Shown: piece after piece, positions 9,220 through 17,504 of the stretch
Numbering within the stretch: the stretch's first letter is position 1
Layout of the letters: each line of letters opens with the position of its first letter
Source: Cellvibrionaceae bacterium
Lineage (GTDB): Bacteria; Pseudomonadota; Gammaproteobacteria; Pseudomonadales; Cellvibrionaceae
Assembly: GCA_025800365.1 (NCBI GenBank)
Contig: JAOXRT010000037.1
Coordinates: 1-64,000, forward strand
Direction: 5' to 3'
Length of the DNA stretch: 64,000 nt
The notes under the pieces: model-generated
The model's input: only the letters and a program-made list of their open reading frames with translations
The model's database searches: none
What the model was told of the DNA's origin: nothing
Program-made: the position numbers and the translations under genes

Positions 9220-9267
9220 AATTGCATTATTATTCCCAACATTTTTCAATTGGAGAGTAGTAAGCCC

Positions 9268-11607
9268 GTGAAACACCCCAAAAACAGCGCCCTATTTGGC
9301 AGAAATGCCCTTTATCTAGCCATATCTGCAGTATGTGCTGCACCGGTATTCGCCCAGAAAATCGAGCCTGCCACAATTGAAGAGGTTATTGTTTTCGGCC
9401 AGAAGATCGAACGTAGCTTACAAGACACCCCTGCGAGTATTGCAGTAATAGATAGCTTGAGCCTAGATCAAAAAGAGCTCGGCAATCTCGCAGAGGCTGT
9501 GTTGGAAGCACCGAATGTGCACGCCTATGCAAACGGCTTTAACATTCGAGGCATCGACACCAATAACGTATCAGGTGCAGGTAATGGTGGCTTGGCCACG
9601 GTATATCTAGACAACTCTCCGCTCAATGATCGTTTAACCACCAACGGTGTTTCAACTTGGGACATCAGCCAAGTTGAAGTTTTGCGCGGCCCCCAATCCA
9701 CCCTGCAAGGCCGCAACGCACTAGCAGGCTCGATCATTATGACGTCGACCAAGCCTAGCCAGGAATGGGAGGCCAAATACCGCCTTGAAATCGGCGAAGA
9801 AGGTCAGCAAGAGGCAGCTGTCGCTTTCGGTGGAGGCCTAATCGAAGATGAGCTGGCTTTTAGAATTAGCTTGGAAGATCAAAGCTTTGATGGCTTTAAC
9901 CGCAATATCGTGCGCAACGAATATTCCGACTCCCGAGACGACAAGCTTTATCGAGCAAAGTTTTTGTATACGCCAAGCGCGCTGCCTGACTTTTCGGCCC
10001 AGCTAAATGTCACTCACACAGAGACTAATCGTGGAACTGATTTGGTTAATACGCCAACTAATGGCGAAAACCCATACGACCACCGCATTGTTACCAATAA
10101 TGACCCCCAACGACTAAACTACGAGGGCGATATTATTGCTTTAGACTTGGGTTACGATATTAACGATGAGCTGTCACTAAGTGTCATCAGCACCCATTCT
10201 GAAATCGAAAGCAGCTGGGATGACTACGATGACGATAACGGTCCTATTGCTGGAGGAACTCGTTACTACAGCGAAACAAATAAAACCAAAAGTCATGAAG
10301 TACGCTTAAATTTCAATTATGAAAACTTCAAAGGTGTACTTGGTGCTTATTATTTCGATTCAGAAGTACCGGCCAACTGGGGAGGCATTAGCCGCATTTC
10401 ACTTGCATCTGTAGGCTTAAGCGCTCCTATTTTACAAAGTCGTTTCGGGCTTGATAGCAATACAGCAAATTTTGTTGTTGCTCAGTATGCTCCTTTAGAC
10501 CCCGCACAACTTAGACAATTAAACAGCTCTTATACTCAAACGCAAAGTAAGGCGCTGTTCGCTGATGCCACCTACACCATTAATGAGCAATGGGACATTT
10601 TTGCTGGTATTCGCTGGGACAAAGAAGAGTATGAAAGCGAAGACAGTACGAACCTAGAGATTGCCAACGCTGAGTTTTTCCCTGACCCAAGTGTGTATCC
10701 AGCGCCCCTCAATCAATTGATCGCAGGTATTAATGCTCAGCTGAGAAATACTGCCGCCCAAGCCAGTACCGACAGCCCTCTTACCGGAGACAGTTTTTCT
10801 GAAGTCCTTCCTAAAATTGGTGCCAGCTATCGCATCAACGAAGACGTTACTGCCAGCCTAACTTTGCAAAAAGGTTATCGCTCCGGCGGCGTAGGCGTAA
10901 ACACTGTTCGCGGCAGTAGCTACCAGTATGATCCAGAAACTACTGACAATATCGAGCTTTCCTTACGCTCCGTTTGGTTAGATGGCGACTTGATTGTAAA
11001 TGCCAACGCCTTTTACCTAGATTGGAAGGATCAGCAGGTGAGCGTGCAACGCTCTACCAACACTTTTGACACAGAAATTGTTAACGCCGGCAGCTCAGAA
11101 GTCAAAGGTTTCGAGCTGGAAACGACTTACACCCCTAATACACAATGGAAATTCACCGCAGGCGTAGGTTTAGCGAAAACTGAATTTAAAGAATTCAACG
11201 TGGTCATCCCAACCGAAGGGGAAACCATTGTTCGCGACCTGAGCGGGCGTAATTTTGCTAATGCTCCCGAGTGGACTGCCAACGCTGGAGTTCGTTACAC
11301 CGCTGACAACGGAATTTTTGCTAATCTCAATGTGAATTATGCAGACAGCACAGCTGATGTTGTTGATCCTTTCGCAAGCGGTCTAAACCCCGGTGACGAT
11401 GGCTTTGATCCACAAAATGATGCACGCACCTTGGTAAATATGCGCATCGGTTATGAGTGGGAAAAAGTTGGTGTTTATCTAGTTGCTAAAAATTTACTCG
11501 ACAAAGAGTACCTCGAGGGTGCTGCGTTTGGTCAAGGGCGCCGAGTTGTGCGTCACGAGTTGGGCGATCCTAGACAGCTTAGCCTTGTTGTTCGAGGTCA
11601 CTTTTAA
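9268..11607 (+). CDS. TonB-dependent outer-membrane receptor (iron-regulated)
   Basis: A receptor that uses TonB energy to import a large substrate, probably a ferric siderophore, across the outer membrane. From the GTG at 9268 it has 779 residues with a normal signal peptide ending AAPVFAQ. A TonB-box-like EEVIVFG follows, then the plug domain (NIRGIDTNN, VEVLRGPQSTLQGRNALAGS) and a 22-strand barrel ending in Phe (VVRGHF), typical of outer-membrane proteins. The frame is open to an ATG at 9205, but that ATG lies within the Fur box and would put a second hydrophobic stretch before the signal peptide; GGAG at 9252-9255 supports the GTG. The next gene on this strand is far away. Confidence 0.92.
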   Translation: MKHPKNSALFGRNALYLAISAVCAAPVFAQKIEPATIEEVIVFGQKIERSLQDTPASIAVIDSLSLDQKELGNLAEAVLEAPNVHAYANGFNIRGIDTNNVSGAGNGGLATVYLDNSPLNDRLTTNGVSTWDISQVEVLRGPQSTLQGRNALAGSIIMTSTKPSQEWEAKYRLEIGEEGQQEAAVAFGGGLIEDELAFRISLEDQSFDGFNRNIVRNEYSDSRDDKLYRAKFLYTPSALPDFSAQLNVTHTETNRGTDLVNTPTNGENPYDHRIVTNNDPQRLNYEGDIIALDLGYDINDELSLSVISTHSEIESSWDDYDDDNGPIAGGTRYYSETNKTKSHEVRLNFNYENFKGVLGAYYFDSEVPANWGGISRISLASVGLSAPILQSRFGLDSNTANFVVAQYAPLDPAQLRQLNSSYTQTQSKALFADATYTINEQWDIFAGIRWDKEEYESEDSTNLEIANAEFFPDPSVYPAPLNQLIAGINAQLRNTAAQASTDSPLTGDSFSEVLPKIGASYRINEDVTASLTLQKGYRSGGVGVNTVRGSSYQYDPETTDNIELSLRSVWLDGDLIVNANAFYLDWKDQQVSVQRSTNTFDTEIVNAGSSEVKGFELETTYTPNTQWKFTAGVGLAKTEFKEFNVVIPTEGETIVRDLSGRNFANAPEWTANAGVRYTADNGIFANLNVNYADSTADVVDPFASGLNPGDDGFDPQNDARTLVNMRIGYEWEKVGVYLVAKNLLDKEYLEGAAFGQGRRVVRHELGDPRQLSLVVRGHF

Positions 11608-11654
11608 ACACAGCTATCTTTGCTAGTTTCTTTTAGCAGAAGCCGTGAGATTAT

Positions 11655-11687
11655 GAAGACTATCGTCCAGTATAGGTGATAGTCTTC
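11655..11687 (+). terminator. Terminator of the TonB-dependent receptor gene
   Basis: Perfect 10-base arms GAAGACTATC (11655-11664) and GATAGTCTTC (11678-11687), followed by ACTGCCTTTTCC. The hairpin starts 48 bp after the stop. Confidence 0.65.
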
Positions 11688-11876
11688 ACTGCCTTTTCCC
11701 CGCCCTTCTTTTCTCGCTCGAGATGCTGCCTCAATCATCAGAGGCTAATCATGTTTTTTTCAATTAATTAACTAGCACCCCTGAGAAAATGGAACCATAG
11801 ATACAACTTTTTTCTGTCACTAGGAGATAGAGGATTCTATTAGATTGCTAGGTCGGAAAAGTATCGGCTTCGAATT

Positions 11877-11905
11877 GGGGTCAGAACCCATTGGGTTCTG
11901 ACCCC
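11877..11905. repeat. GGGGTCAGAACCC palindrome, copy 3
   Basis: Perfect 13-base arms (11877-11889 and 11893-11905), loop ATT, preceded by TATCGGCTTCGA as in copy 1. It lies 15 bp after the stop of the PQQ dehydrogenase gene. Confidence 0.88.
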
Positions 11906-11920
11906 GCTTTTTGGCAGGCA

Positions 11921-14092
11921 CTAGAAAACGCGTTCGTCGCCGTGACTATCGATGGCGCGCTGAATGAGGTAGTGATGAATATCTTGCACCTCTTGCACTG
12001 TTAGGTGATCGTTAAAGGCAGCCATGCCTTTATCTTTCAACATACCGCCATAAACAATACCCATAAAGGATTGGTGGCTAGCTTCGGTCATGTGACGTAA
12101 GTCTGGAATCACACCGCCACTTACTGCGTGCAAGCCATGACAGAACTGGCAGAACTCATCGTATAAAGCACCACCATTGGCGATCTGCTCTGCTGTACCA
12201 GTTTGTGCCGGTGGCTTCGGCGCTTGCTTCACGAGCTTAGGCTGCTCTGGCAATGTTGCAGTGCCGCCAATTTTATAAACCAAAACACGATTCGGCCCCG
12301 GGCCTTCATCTTTACCAAAGACAGTACCACCGGTAAGGCTGAACATACCGCCCCAGCCGGCCATTACGGCAACATACTGCTCGCCATCTACTTCATAAGT
12401 AATCGGCGGCGCTACTACACCCGTTTGAGTATATGCTTCCCAAAGCTGCTTACCTTCACTTGCACTGTAAGCCATTAGCTTACCCTGAGGCACTCCATGA
12501 AAAACCAAATCGCCCGCGGTGGTTAACATGCCACCAACACCTGGGGTTGGGTAAACCACTTCCCAGGCCGGTTTTTGCTTGGCGGGATCCCAAGCAATTA
12601 ATTTACCGCTGGTAAGCTTTTTGTTCATTAAGATGGTTTCATTATCTTCCGCTGGCGGCTTAACCCAGTTCATACCCAGGTTCCAAATGCGCTCCTTATC
12701 CAGCTTCTCGCGGCCATTGTAAAAGTGCGGCATTTCAATTGCCGGGATGTATACCAAACCGGTATTGGGGTTAAAAGCCATTGGGTGCCAGTTGTGACCA
12801 CCGTAGGGAGCTGGCCAAACCATCTGGGTGCGCTCAGTAAATTCGGTGACACTTTTATCTTCAACAGGGCGACCGGTTTCCTGGTCGACATGGGTAGCCC
12901 AAGTTACTTGCACATAAGGCTTGGCCGATAAAAATTCGCCGCTGGTTCTATCTAACATATAGAAGAAGCCATTTTTGGGTGCCTGCATAATCACTTTGCG
13001 TGTGACACCATCCATTTGGATATCGGCCAAAATCATATGCTGGGTTGCGGTGTAATCGAAATTGTCGGCAGGAGTAGTTTGGTAGTGCCAAACATATTCA
13101 CCGGTTTCTGGACGTACCGCTACGATGGAAGATAGAAATAGATTATCTCCGCCTTCGGGGCTGCGGATATTTCGGTTCCATGGCGAACCGTTACCAACGC
13201 CTACATAAAGTAGGTTTAGCTCTGGGTCATAAGCCATGGAATCCCAGGCGGTACCACCACCGCCAAGCTTCCACCATTCACCGGTCCAGGTTTTGGCAGC
13301 CATTTCCATAGCTTCACTTTCAAAGCCTTTTTCTGGATTGCCTGGCACAGTATAGAAGCGCCACTGCTGCTCACCGGTCTCGGTATCGTAGGCGGTGATA
13401 TAGCCACGTACGCCCATTTCGGCGCCGCCGTTACCGATAATAACTTTGTCTTTAACGATTCGCGGAGCACCGGTAATTGAATAGGGTGCGCCATCGACGG
13501 TTTTCACATTCCAAGCCACTTTACCTGTAGCCGCATCAAGTGCGGTTAAATGGCCATCGATGGTGCCGATATAAACCTTGCCCTTCCAAACCGCCACACC
13601 TCGGTTTGCCGGCGAACAGCACAGATAGCGATTATATTCTTTTGGCACCTTAGGGTCGTAGTGCCAAAGTTGCTTACCAGTTTTCGCATCAAGCGCATAG
13701 ACCGCACTCCACGCTGTACTGGTGTACATCACACCATCAACCACAATGGGGCTGGCCTCTAAACCCTGCTGATGCTCAACATCGAAAGACCAAGCCAAGC
13801 CTAAATCCTTCACATTATCTTTGCTGACTTGATTTAGCGGGCTATAGCGCTGCTCGCCATAGGTACGACCATGGGACATCCAATTGCCTGGCTCTGAGTC
13901 AGCAGCAATTATACGCTCGGCCGTGATATTGGCGGTGCTGGGCTCAGCGGCCTCTACTGTTACCTTTGCAGGCGAATCATCTTTGGCGGTTTGATTGTTT
14001 TCTTGAGCATTCTTATCACCGCTACAGGCAACTAATGCAAAAGACAGGACGGCTGCCGATAACGGCCGCAAGGATATATGGGCTAATTTCAC
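11921..14092 (-). CDS. PQQ-dependent alcohol dehydrogenase fused to cytochrome c, lipoprotein
   Basis: About 723 residues. It oxidises an alcohol or aldehyde with pyrroloquinoline quinone and passes electrons to its own haem. A lipobox (SFALVAC) follows the signal sequence. Then comes an eight-bladed propeller with the vicinal disulfide CCSPANRG, several AxDxxTGKxxW tryptophan-docking repeats and the catalytic Asp region PADNFDYTATQ. Two residues after that Asp is Thr, not the Asp found in lanthanide enzymes, so a Ca2+ enzyme is inferred. The C-terminal domain has CQFCHGLH. The frame runs upstream to 14173, but GTG 14092 follows GGAG and gives a compact lipoprotein signal. No PQQ synthesis genes are nearby. 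Confidence 0.88.
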   Translation of the reverse strand: MKLAHISLRPLSAAVLSFALVACSGDKNAQENNQTAKDDSPAKVTVEAAEPSTANITAERIIAADSEPGNWMSHGRTYGEQRYSPLNQVSKDNVKDLGLAWSFDVEHQQGLEASPIVVDGVMYTSTAWSAVYALDAKTGKQLWHYDPKVPKEYNRYLCCSPANRGVAVWKGKVYIGTIDGHLTALDAATGKVAWNVKTVDGAPYSITGAPRIVKDKVIIGNGGAEMGVRGYITAYDTETGEQQWRFYTVPGNPEKGFESEAMEMAAKTWTGEWWKLGGGGTAWDSMAYDPELNLLYVGVGNGSPWNRNIRSPEGGDNLFLSSIVAVRPETGEYVWHYQTTPADNFDYTATQHMILADIQMDGVTRKVIMQAPKNGFFYMLDRTSGEFLSAKPYVQVTWATHVDQETGRPVEDKSVTEFTERTQMVWPAPYGGHNWHPMAFNPNTGLVYIPAIEMPHFYNGREKLDKERIWNLGMNWVKPPAEDNETILMNKKLTSGKLIAWDPAKQKPAWEVVYPTPGVGGMLTTAGDLVFHGVPQGKLMAYSASEGKQLWEAYTQTGVVAPPITYEVDGEQYVAVMAGWGGMFSLTGGTVFGKDEGPGPNRVLVYKIGGTATLPEQPKLVKQAPKPPAQTGTAEQIANGGALYDEFCQFCHGLHAVSGGVIPDLRHMTEASHQSFMGIVYGGMLKDKGMAAFNDHLTVQEVQDIHHYLIQRAIDSHGDERVF

Positions 14093-14196
14093 CACGCGCT
14101 CCAAACATATTATTGTTAGTTTGTATTGAGTATCAAACAGCGCGAGATGGAAAGGTAGGTTAGTTTTTGACAATCCGCGACAAAAACTGAGAATGA

Positions 14197-14216
14197 GCTA
14201 GAGTCATTACTCTAGC
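14197..14216 (-). terminator. Hairpin after the GlsB/YeaQ-like gene
   Basis: GCTAGAG and CTCTAGC arms with a 6-nt loop, 14 bp past the stop of the minus-strand gene ending at 14230. Confidence 0.5.
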
Positions 14217-14229
14217 CCCATATCTGATA

Positions 14230-14484
14230 TTACTTCTTAAGAATAAGCTTGTTGTAAGCAAATAGCAGAATAAATGCGCCGATAGTGGCGGTGATGATAG
14301 TCGCGATGTTGAAGCCTGATACCGAGCCCAAACCTACTAATGAGCCGATAAAGCCACCCACGAAGGCGCCACCGATACCCAACACAATGGTAAGAATCCA
14401 ACCCATTTTATCTTCACCAGGCATCAACCAACGCGCCAATGCACCAGCCACCAAGCCTAAAACTATCCAAGCAATCCAACCCAT
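14230..14484 (-). CDS. GlsB/YeaQ/YmgE family membrane protein
   Basis: An 84-residue protein with three Gly-rich membrane helices and the family pattern GWIAWIVLGLVAGALARWL followed by GEDKMGW. Members are small stress-induced inner-membrane proteins (once called transglycosylase-associated) with no defined reaction. A ribosome site (AGGGGAACG, minus strand) precedes the ATG. It is monocistronic with a hairpin behind it. Confidence 0.88.
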   Translation of the reverse strand: MGWIAWIVLGLVAGALARWLMPGEDKMGWILTIVLGIGGAFVGGFIGSLVGLGSVSGFNIATIITATIGAFILLFAYNKLILKK

Positions 14485-14816
14485 AGTCGTTCCCCTTTAA
14501 AACCGAATATTGTTTTTAAAACAGAGGCTGCGCCCAATACCTCTCGCTGCCTGAGCCTTCAATATGAGCTTCAGAGGCTGAACCCATACTTAATAGGGAG
14601 AAGCAATGATTGAGATGACAAAACATGGGGATTAAAGGCAACAAATCTGCAATAAAAACACCATACAATGACTAGGGTTATTGCAAAAGAAAATTTATTT
14701 GCTAAGTACTTGATCTAGAACGGTAAAAGCGTGTTTTTGCCTTTACGGGTATATCACCCACTTCTATGATCATCTTACCTATAAATTATTAGCCCATAGC
14801 ATTTAAAGGAACATTC
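14485..14816. other. Intergenic region before the DUF1538 operon
   Basis: No gene seen in 332 bp. It must hold divergent promoters for the GlsB-like gene and the DUF1538 operon, but no regulator site was recognised. AAAGGA at 14805-14810 is the ribosome site for GTG 14817. Confidence 0.55.
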
Positions 14817-15551
14817 GTGCTAAGAACTCTTCAACAACTTGGCCGCTCCATGGTTGGCAGTTTGCGAGACCTGATGCCCATTGTGGCGGTCATTCTGTTC
14901 TTCCAGTTTTTTGTACTCCAGCAACCCCTGCCCAATGTCGGCCAACTGATGATGGGGGTCGTTTTTGTGGTGCTGGGTTTAACCTTTTTTATTCACGGTC
15001 TAGAACAAGGCCTATTCCCTATTGGGGAATCCATGGCGCACGCCTTCGCTCGCAAAGGCAGCTTGTTTTGGTTAATTGTGTTCGCCTTTTCTTTGGGCTT
15101 TGGCACTACCGTTGCCGAGCCTGCACTCATTGCCGTTGCGGCTGAAGCCGCCGAAGTTGCCGCTACCGGTCAAATGATCGAAAACAATTTGGCGGCTAAA
15201 AGCGAGTACGCCAATGGCTTGCGCTATACCGTCGCCTTTTCAGTAGGCTTAGCGATTGTGATTGGTGTGGTGCGTATTTTAAAAGGCTGGCCAATTCAGT
15301 GGATTATCATTGGCGGTTACATCATCGTGGTTATCATGACCATGTTCGCCCCCCGTGAAATCATTGGTATTGCTTACGATTCTGGTGGCGTTACCACCTC
15401 TACCATTACCGTGCCCTTAGTTACTGCACTCGGTGTTGGCTTAGCATCCTCTATTAAAGGACGTAACCCAATGATCGATGGCTTCGGCTTAATTGCCTTC
15501 GCCTCCTTAACCCCAATGATTTTTGTTATGGCCTACGGGATGCTTATCTAA
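14817..15551 (+). CDS. DUF1538 membrane protein, first subunit
   Basis: A 244-residue integral membrane protein starting at GTG (AAAGGA 6 nt upstream). About six helices are visible. Conserved features are [17 protein letters not shown] after the third helix and [20 protein letters not shown] further on, ending [20 protein letters not shown]. These match DUF1538 proteins, which elsewhere can carry two such halves in one chain. Its TAA overlaps the ATG of the next gene, so it is the first gene of a four-gene operon with a second DUF1538 protein, a PII-like protein and a CBS protein. Transport is inferred from the topology and the regulators; no substrate is known. Confidence 0.82.
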   Translation: MLRTLQQLGRSMVGSLRDLMPIVAVILFFQFFVLQQPLPNVGQLMMGVVFVVLGLTFFIHGLEQGLFPIGESMAHAFARKGSLFWLIVFAFSLGFGTTVAEPALIAVAAEAAEVAATGQMIENNLAAKSEYANGLRYTVAFSVGLAIVIGVVRILKGWPIQWIIIGGYIIVVIMTMFAPREIIGIAYDSGGVTTSTITVPLVTALGVGLASSIKGRNPMIDGFGLIAFASLTPMIFVMAYGMLI

Positions 15552-16357
15552 TGGAAATTTTACAGCAGATTTGGGATGTCACCCTAGGCACCGTTACCGA
15601 TGTATTGCCGATTGCCGCGATTATCTTTGGTTTTCAGTTTGCGGTTATTCGTAAAAAGCCGGCCAATCTCGGGCAAATACTTTTTGGTTTTGTATGGGTT
15701 CTTGTTGGCCTATCACTCTTCCTTTTAGGCTTAGAGTGGTGTCTATTTCCGCTGGGCCGCTTGATGGCAGAACAGCTTACCGACCCGAATTTTATACATG
15801 CCGGTAAAACTGTAGTAGATGCCGCCAGCCAAATAGATTGGACCGATTACTACTGGGTATACCTCTTCGCCTTTTTGATTGGCTTTAGCACCACTATTGC
15901 CGAACCTTCACTCATCGCCGTTGCTATTAAAGCGAATGAAGTTTCCGGTGGCGCTATCGGCATTTGGGGCTTGCGTCTTGCCGTTGCCCTTGGCGTAGCG
16001 ATTGGTATTTCACTCGGCTGCTATCGAATTGTAGTGGGCGATCCAATTCACTGGTATATCATTTGTGGCTATATTGTAGTGGTCATTCAAACCAGCTTTG
16101 CCCCGAAAATGATCGTACCTCTAGCTTATGATTCCGGAGGTGTTACCACCTCTACCGTTACCGTACCTTTAGTGGCAGCATTAGGCCTTGGTTTATCCGA
16201 AACGGTGCCAGGTCGTAACCCATTAATTGATGGTTTTGGTTTAATTGCTTTTGCCAGCCTGTTTCCCATGATTTCGGTCATGGCATATGCGCAAATCAGC
16301 GAGTATCGTGCTCGCGCAAAATCGACCGATGAAGAGTCGGCCGAGTCGTCGACTTAG
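15551..16357 (+). CDS. DUF1538 membrane protein, second subunit
   Basis: A 268-residue paralogue of the preceding protein. It repeats the same signatures: [40 protein letters not shown] and a [20 protein letters not shown] end. It has a longer loop after the third helix and a charged cytoplasmic tail. The start overlaps the stop of the first subunit by one base, implying translational coupling and probably a heterodimer. The shared SGGVTTST motif, in a membrane-adjacent position in both halves, would be a good candidate substrate site. Function unknown. Confidence 0.82.
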   Translation: MEILQQIWDVTLGTVTDVLPIAAIIFGFQFAVIRKKPANLGQILFGFVWVLVGLSLFLLGLEWCLFPLGRLMAEQLTDPNFIHAGKTVVDAASQIDWTDYYWVYLFAFLIGFSTTIAEPSLIAVAIKANEVSGGAIGIWGLRLAVALGVAIGISLGCYRIVVGDPIHWYIICGYIVVVIQTSFAPKMIVPLAYDSGGVTTSTVTVPLVAALGLGLSETVPGRNPLIDGFGLIAFASLFPMISVMAYAQISEYRARAKSTDEESAESST

Positions 16358-16366
16358 GAGCTCACT

Positions 16367-16717
16367 ATGCACTTTAAAATGATTGTTGTCTTCGTAGAAG
16401 ACGATAAAACCGATGATGTAATGGATGCTGCACGCCAAGCTGGTGCCACCGGAGCCACGGTTATTAACAATGCTCGCGGCGAAGGCTTAGAGCAGAGCAA
16501 AACCTTTTTGGGCTTATCAATCAATAGCCAGCGCGATGTCATTTTGTTCTTAGTCGAAGAGCACCTAAGCCGTCATATTTTGGAAGAGATTAATCGTGTA
16601 GGTGAATTCGATTCAGCCCCAGGAACTGGGATTGCCTTTCAAATCGATGTGGAAGATGCCGTTGGCGTTGCCCACCAAGTGGAAAAACTGACCTCAGAAG
16701 TGGAGGAGCTGTTGTAA
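16367..16717 (+). CDS. PII-like signalling protein
   Basis: A 116-residue protein with the ferredoxin-like start of PII proteins (MHFKMIVVFVEDDKTDDVMDAARQAG) and a GATVINNARGEG stretch where the T-loop begins. The usual uridylylated Tyr context of GlnB is not visible, so it is a PII-like protein, not a true GlnB/GlnK. PII proteins bind nucleotides and usually gate a membrane transporter, as GlnK does with AmtB. Here it lies 9 bp after the second DUF1538 gene and overlaps the CBS gene, so control of the DUF1538 pair is inferred. Confidence 0.78.
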   Translation: MHFKMIVVFVEDDKTDDVMDAARQAGATGATVINNARGEGLEQSKTFLGLSINSQRDVILFLVEEHLSRHILEEINRVGEFDSAPGTGIAFQIDVEDAVGVAHQVEKLTSEVEELL

Positions 16718-17121
16718 TGGAAAAGAAAGTAATTAACGCTCGTCAGGTAATGCACAGCAATCACCTGGAGATCGATGGTAAGGCGACAGTTAAAGAAGCC
16801 ATCGCCCTAATGCGCGCCAATCAAAGCGATGTTCTGATTGTACAAAAGCGTGATGAAAATGATGCCTTGGGCATTGTTCTGCTATCCGATGTCGTAAAGA
16901 AAGTACTCGCCAAGGACAAAGCACCAGAGCGTGTAAATGTTTATGAGATCATGTCTAAGCCAGTAATTCCTGTAGAAGCCGACCTTGATGTTCGCTATGT
17001 TGCCAGAATGTTTGACCGTTTTGGTATTTCCAATGCACCTGTGGTTGATAAGGGCGAAGTTGTTGGCGTCGTTAGCTACAATGAGCTTATTTTTAACGGC
17101 CTATGTGAGCTGCTTGATTAA
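16717..17121 (+). CDS. CBS domain protein
   Basis: A 134-residue protein made of two CBS motifs (about 8-65 and 75-134), forming one Bateman module that typically binds adenosine nucleotides. Typical strands are ATVKEAIALMRANQSDVLIV-like in the first and VEADLDVRYVARMF followed by GISNAPVVD in the second. It overlaps the PII-like gene by one base and is the last gene of the DUF1538 operon. It may report energy charge to the membrane pair. Confidence 0.85.
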   Translation: MEKKVINARQVMHSNHLEIDGKATVKEAIALMRANQSDVLIVQKRDENDALGIVLLSDVVKKVLAKDKAPERVNVYEIMSKPVIPVEADLDVRYVARMFDRFGISNAPVVDKGEVVGVVSYNELIFNGLCELLD

Positions 17122-17144
17122 TATTTAAGTGATTGCCGCAATCA

Positions 17145-17504
17145 TCAGGGCTGAGTATCGGGCTTATGACAAGCCCCGCATTGACGTACTGGCCCTGACT
17201 CTTTCCCCGCATGTTTTAAATCCCGATGACAATCACGGCATAAACCGTGAAATTGCTCTTCCACCAACAAATTAACGGTTTCGTCTTCCTTGTGACATTG
17301 ATAGCAACCGTATTGCCTACCTGTACCATCTACATAATTATGATGGCAATTGGCACAACCAACTTTATTGTGATCTTTGTGGGCAAAGTAAACATCCAAC
17401 AGAGGCGCCTCACGCAAAGACTCTTCTCTGGCAGATAAAAAAGCACTCCCCAGTGCCGCAAAAATTAACAACAAACCAGCCGCCCAACTAATTTGCCGCC
17501 ACAT
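17145..17504 (-). CDS. Periplasmic tetrahaem cytochrome c
   Basis: A 119-residue protein with one N-terminal membrane anchor or signal (about 4-24) and four CxxCH motifs: CANCH, CYQCH, CRDCH and CGACH. Further His residues (for example in AHKDHNKVGC) can serve as distal ligands, as in class III (cytochrome c3/c7-like) proteins. It would carry electrons across the periplasm. The frame opens earlier, but GGAGG 5 nt before ATG 17504 marks the start, giving a 17-bp overlap with the upstream membrane cytochrome gene. The two are surely cotranscribed and probably form one electron-transfer unit. Confidence 0.82.
   Translation of the reverse strand: MWRQISWAAGLLLIFAALGSAFLSAREESLREAPLLDVYFAHKDHNKVGCANCHHNYVDGTGRQYGCYQCHKEDETVNLLVEEQFHGLCRDCHRDLKHAGKESGPVRQCGACHKPDTQP

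Noticed and set aside
9205-9267. Extended N-terminus of the TonB-dependent receptor from ATG 9205
   Set aside because: The ATG lies in the Fur box and the GTG at 9268 gives a normal signal peptide.
12203-12478. Plus-strand frame inside the PQQ dehydrogenase gene
   Set aside because: Entirely within a well-supported gene on the other strand, with no protein-like pattern.
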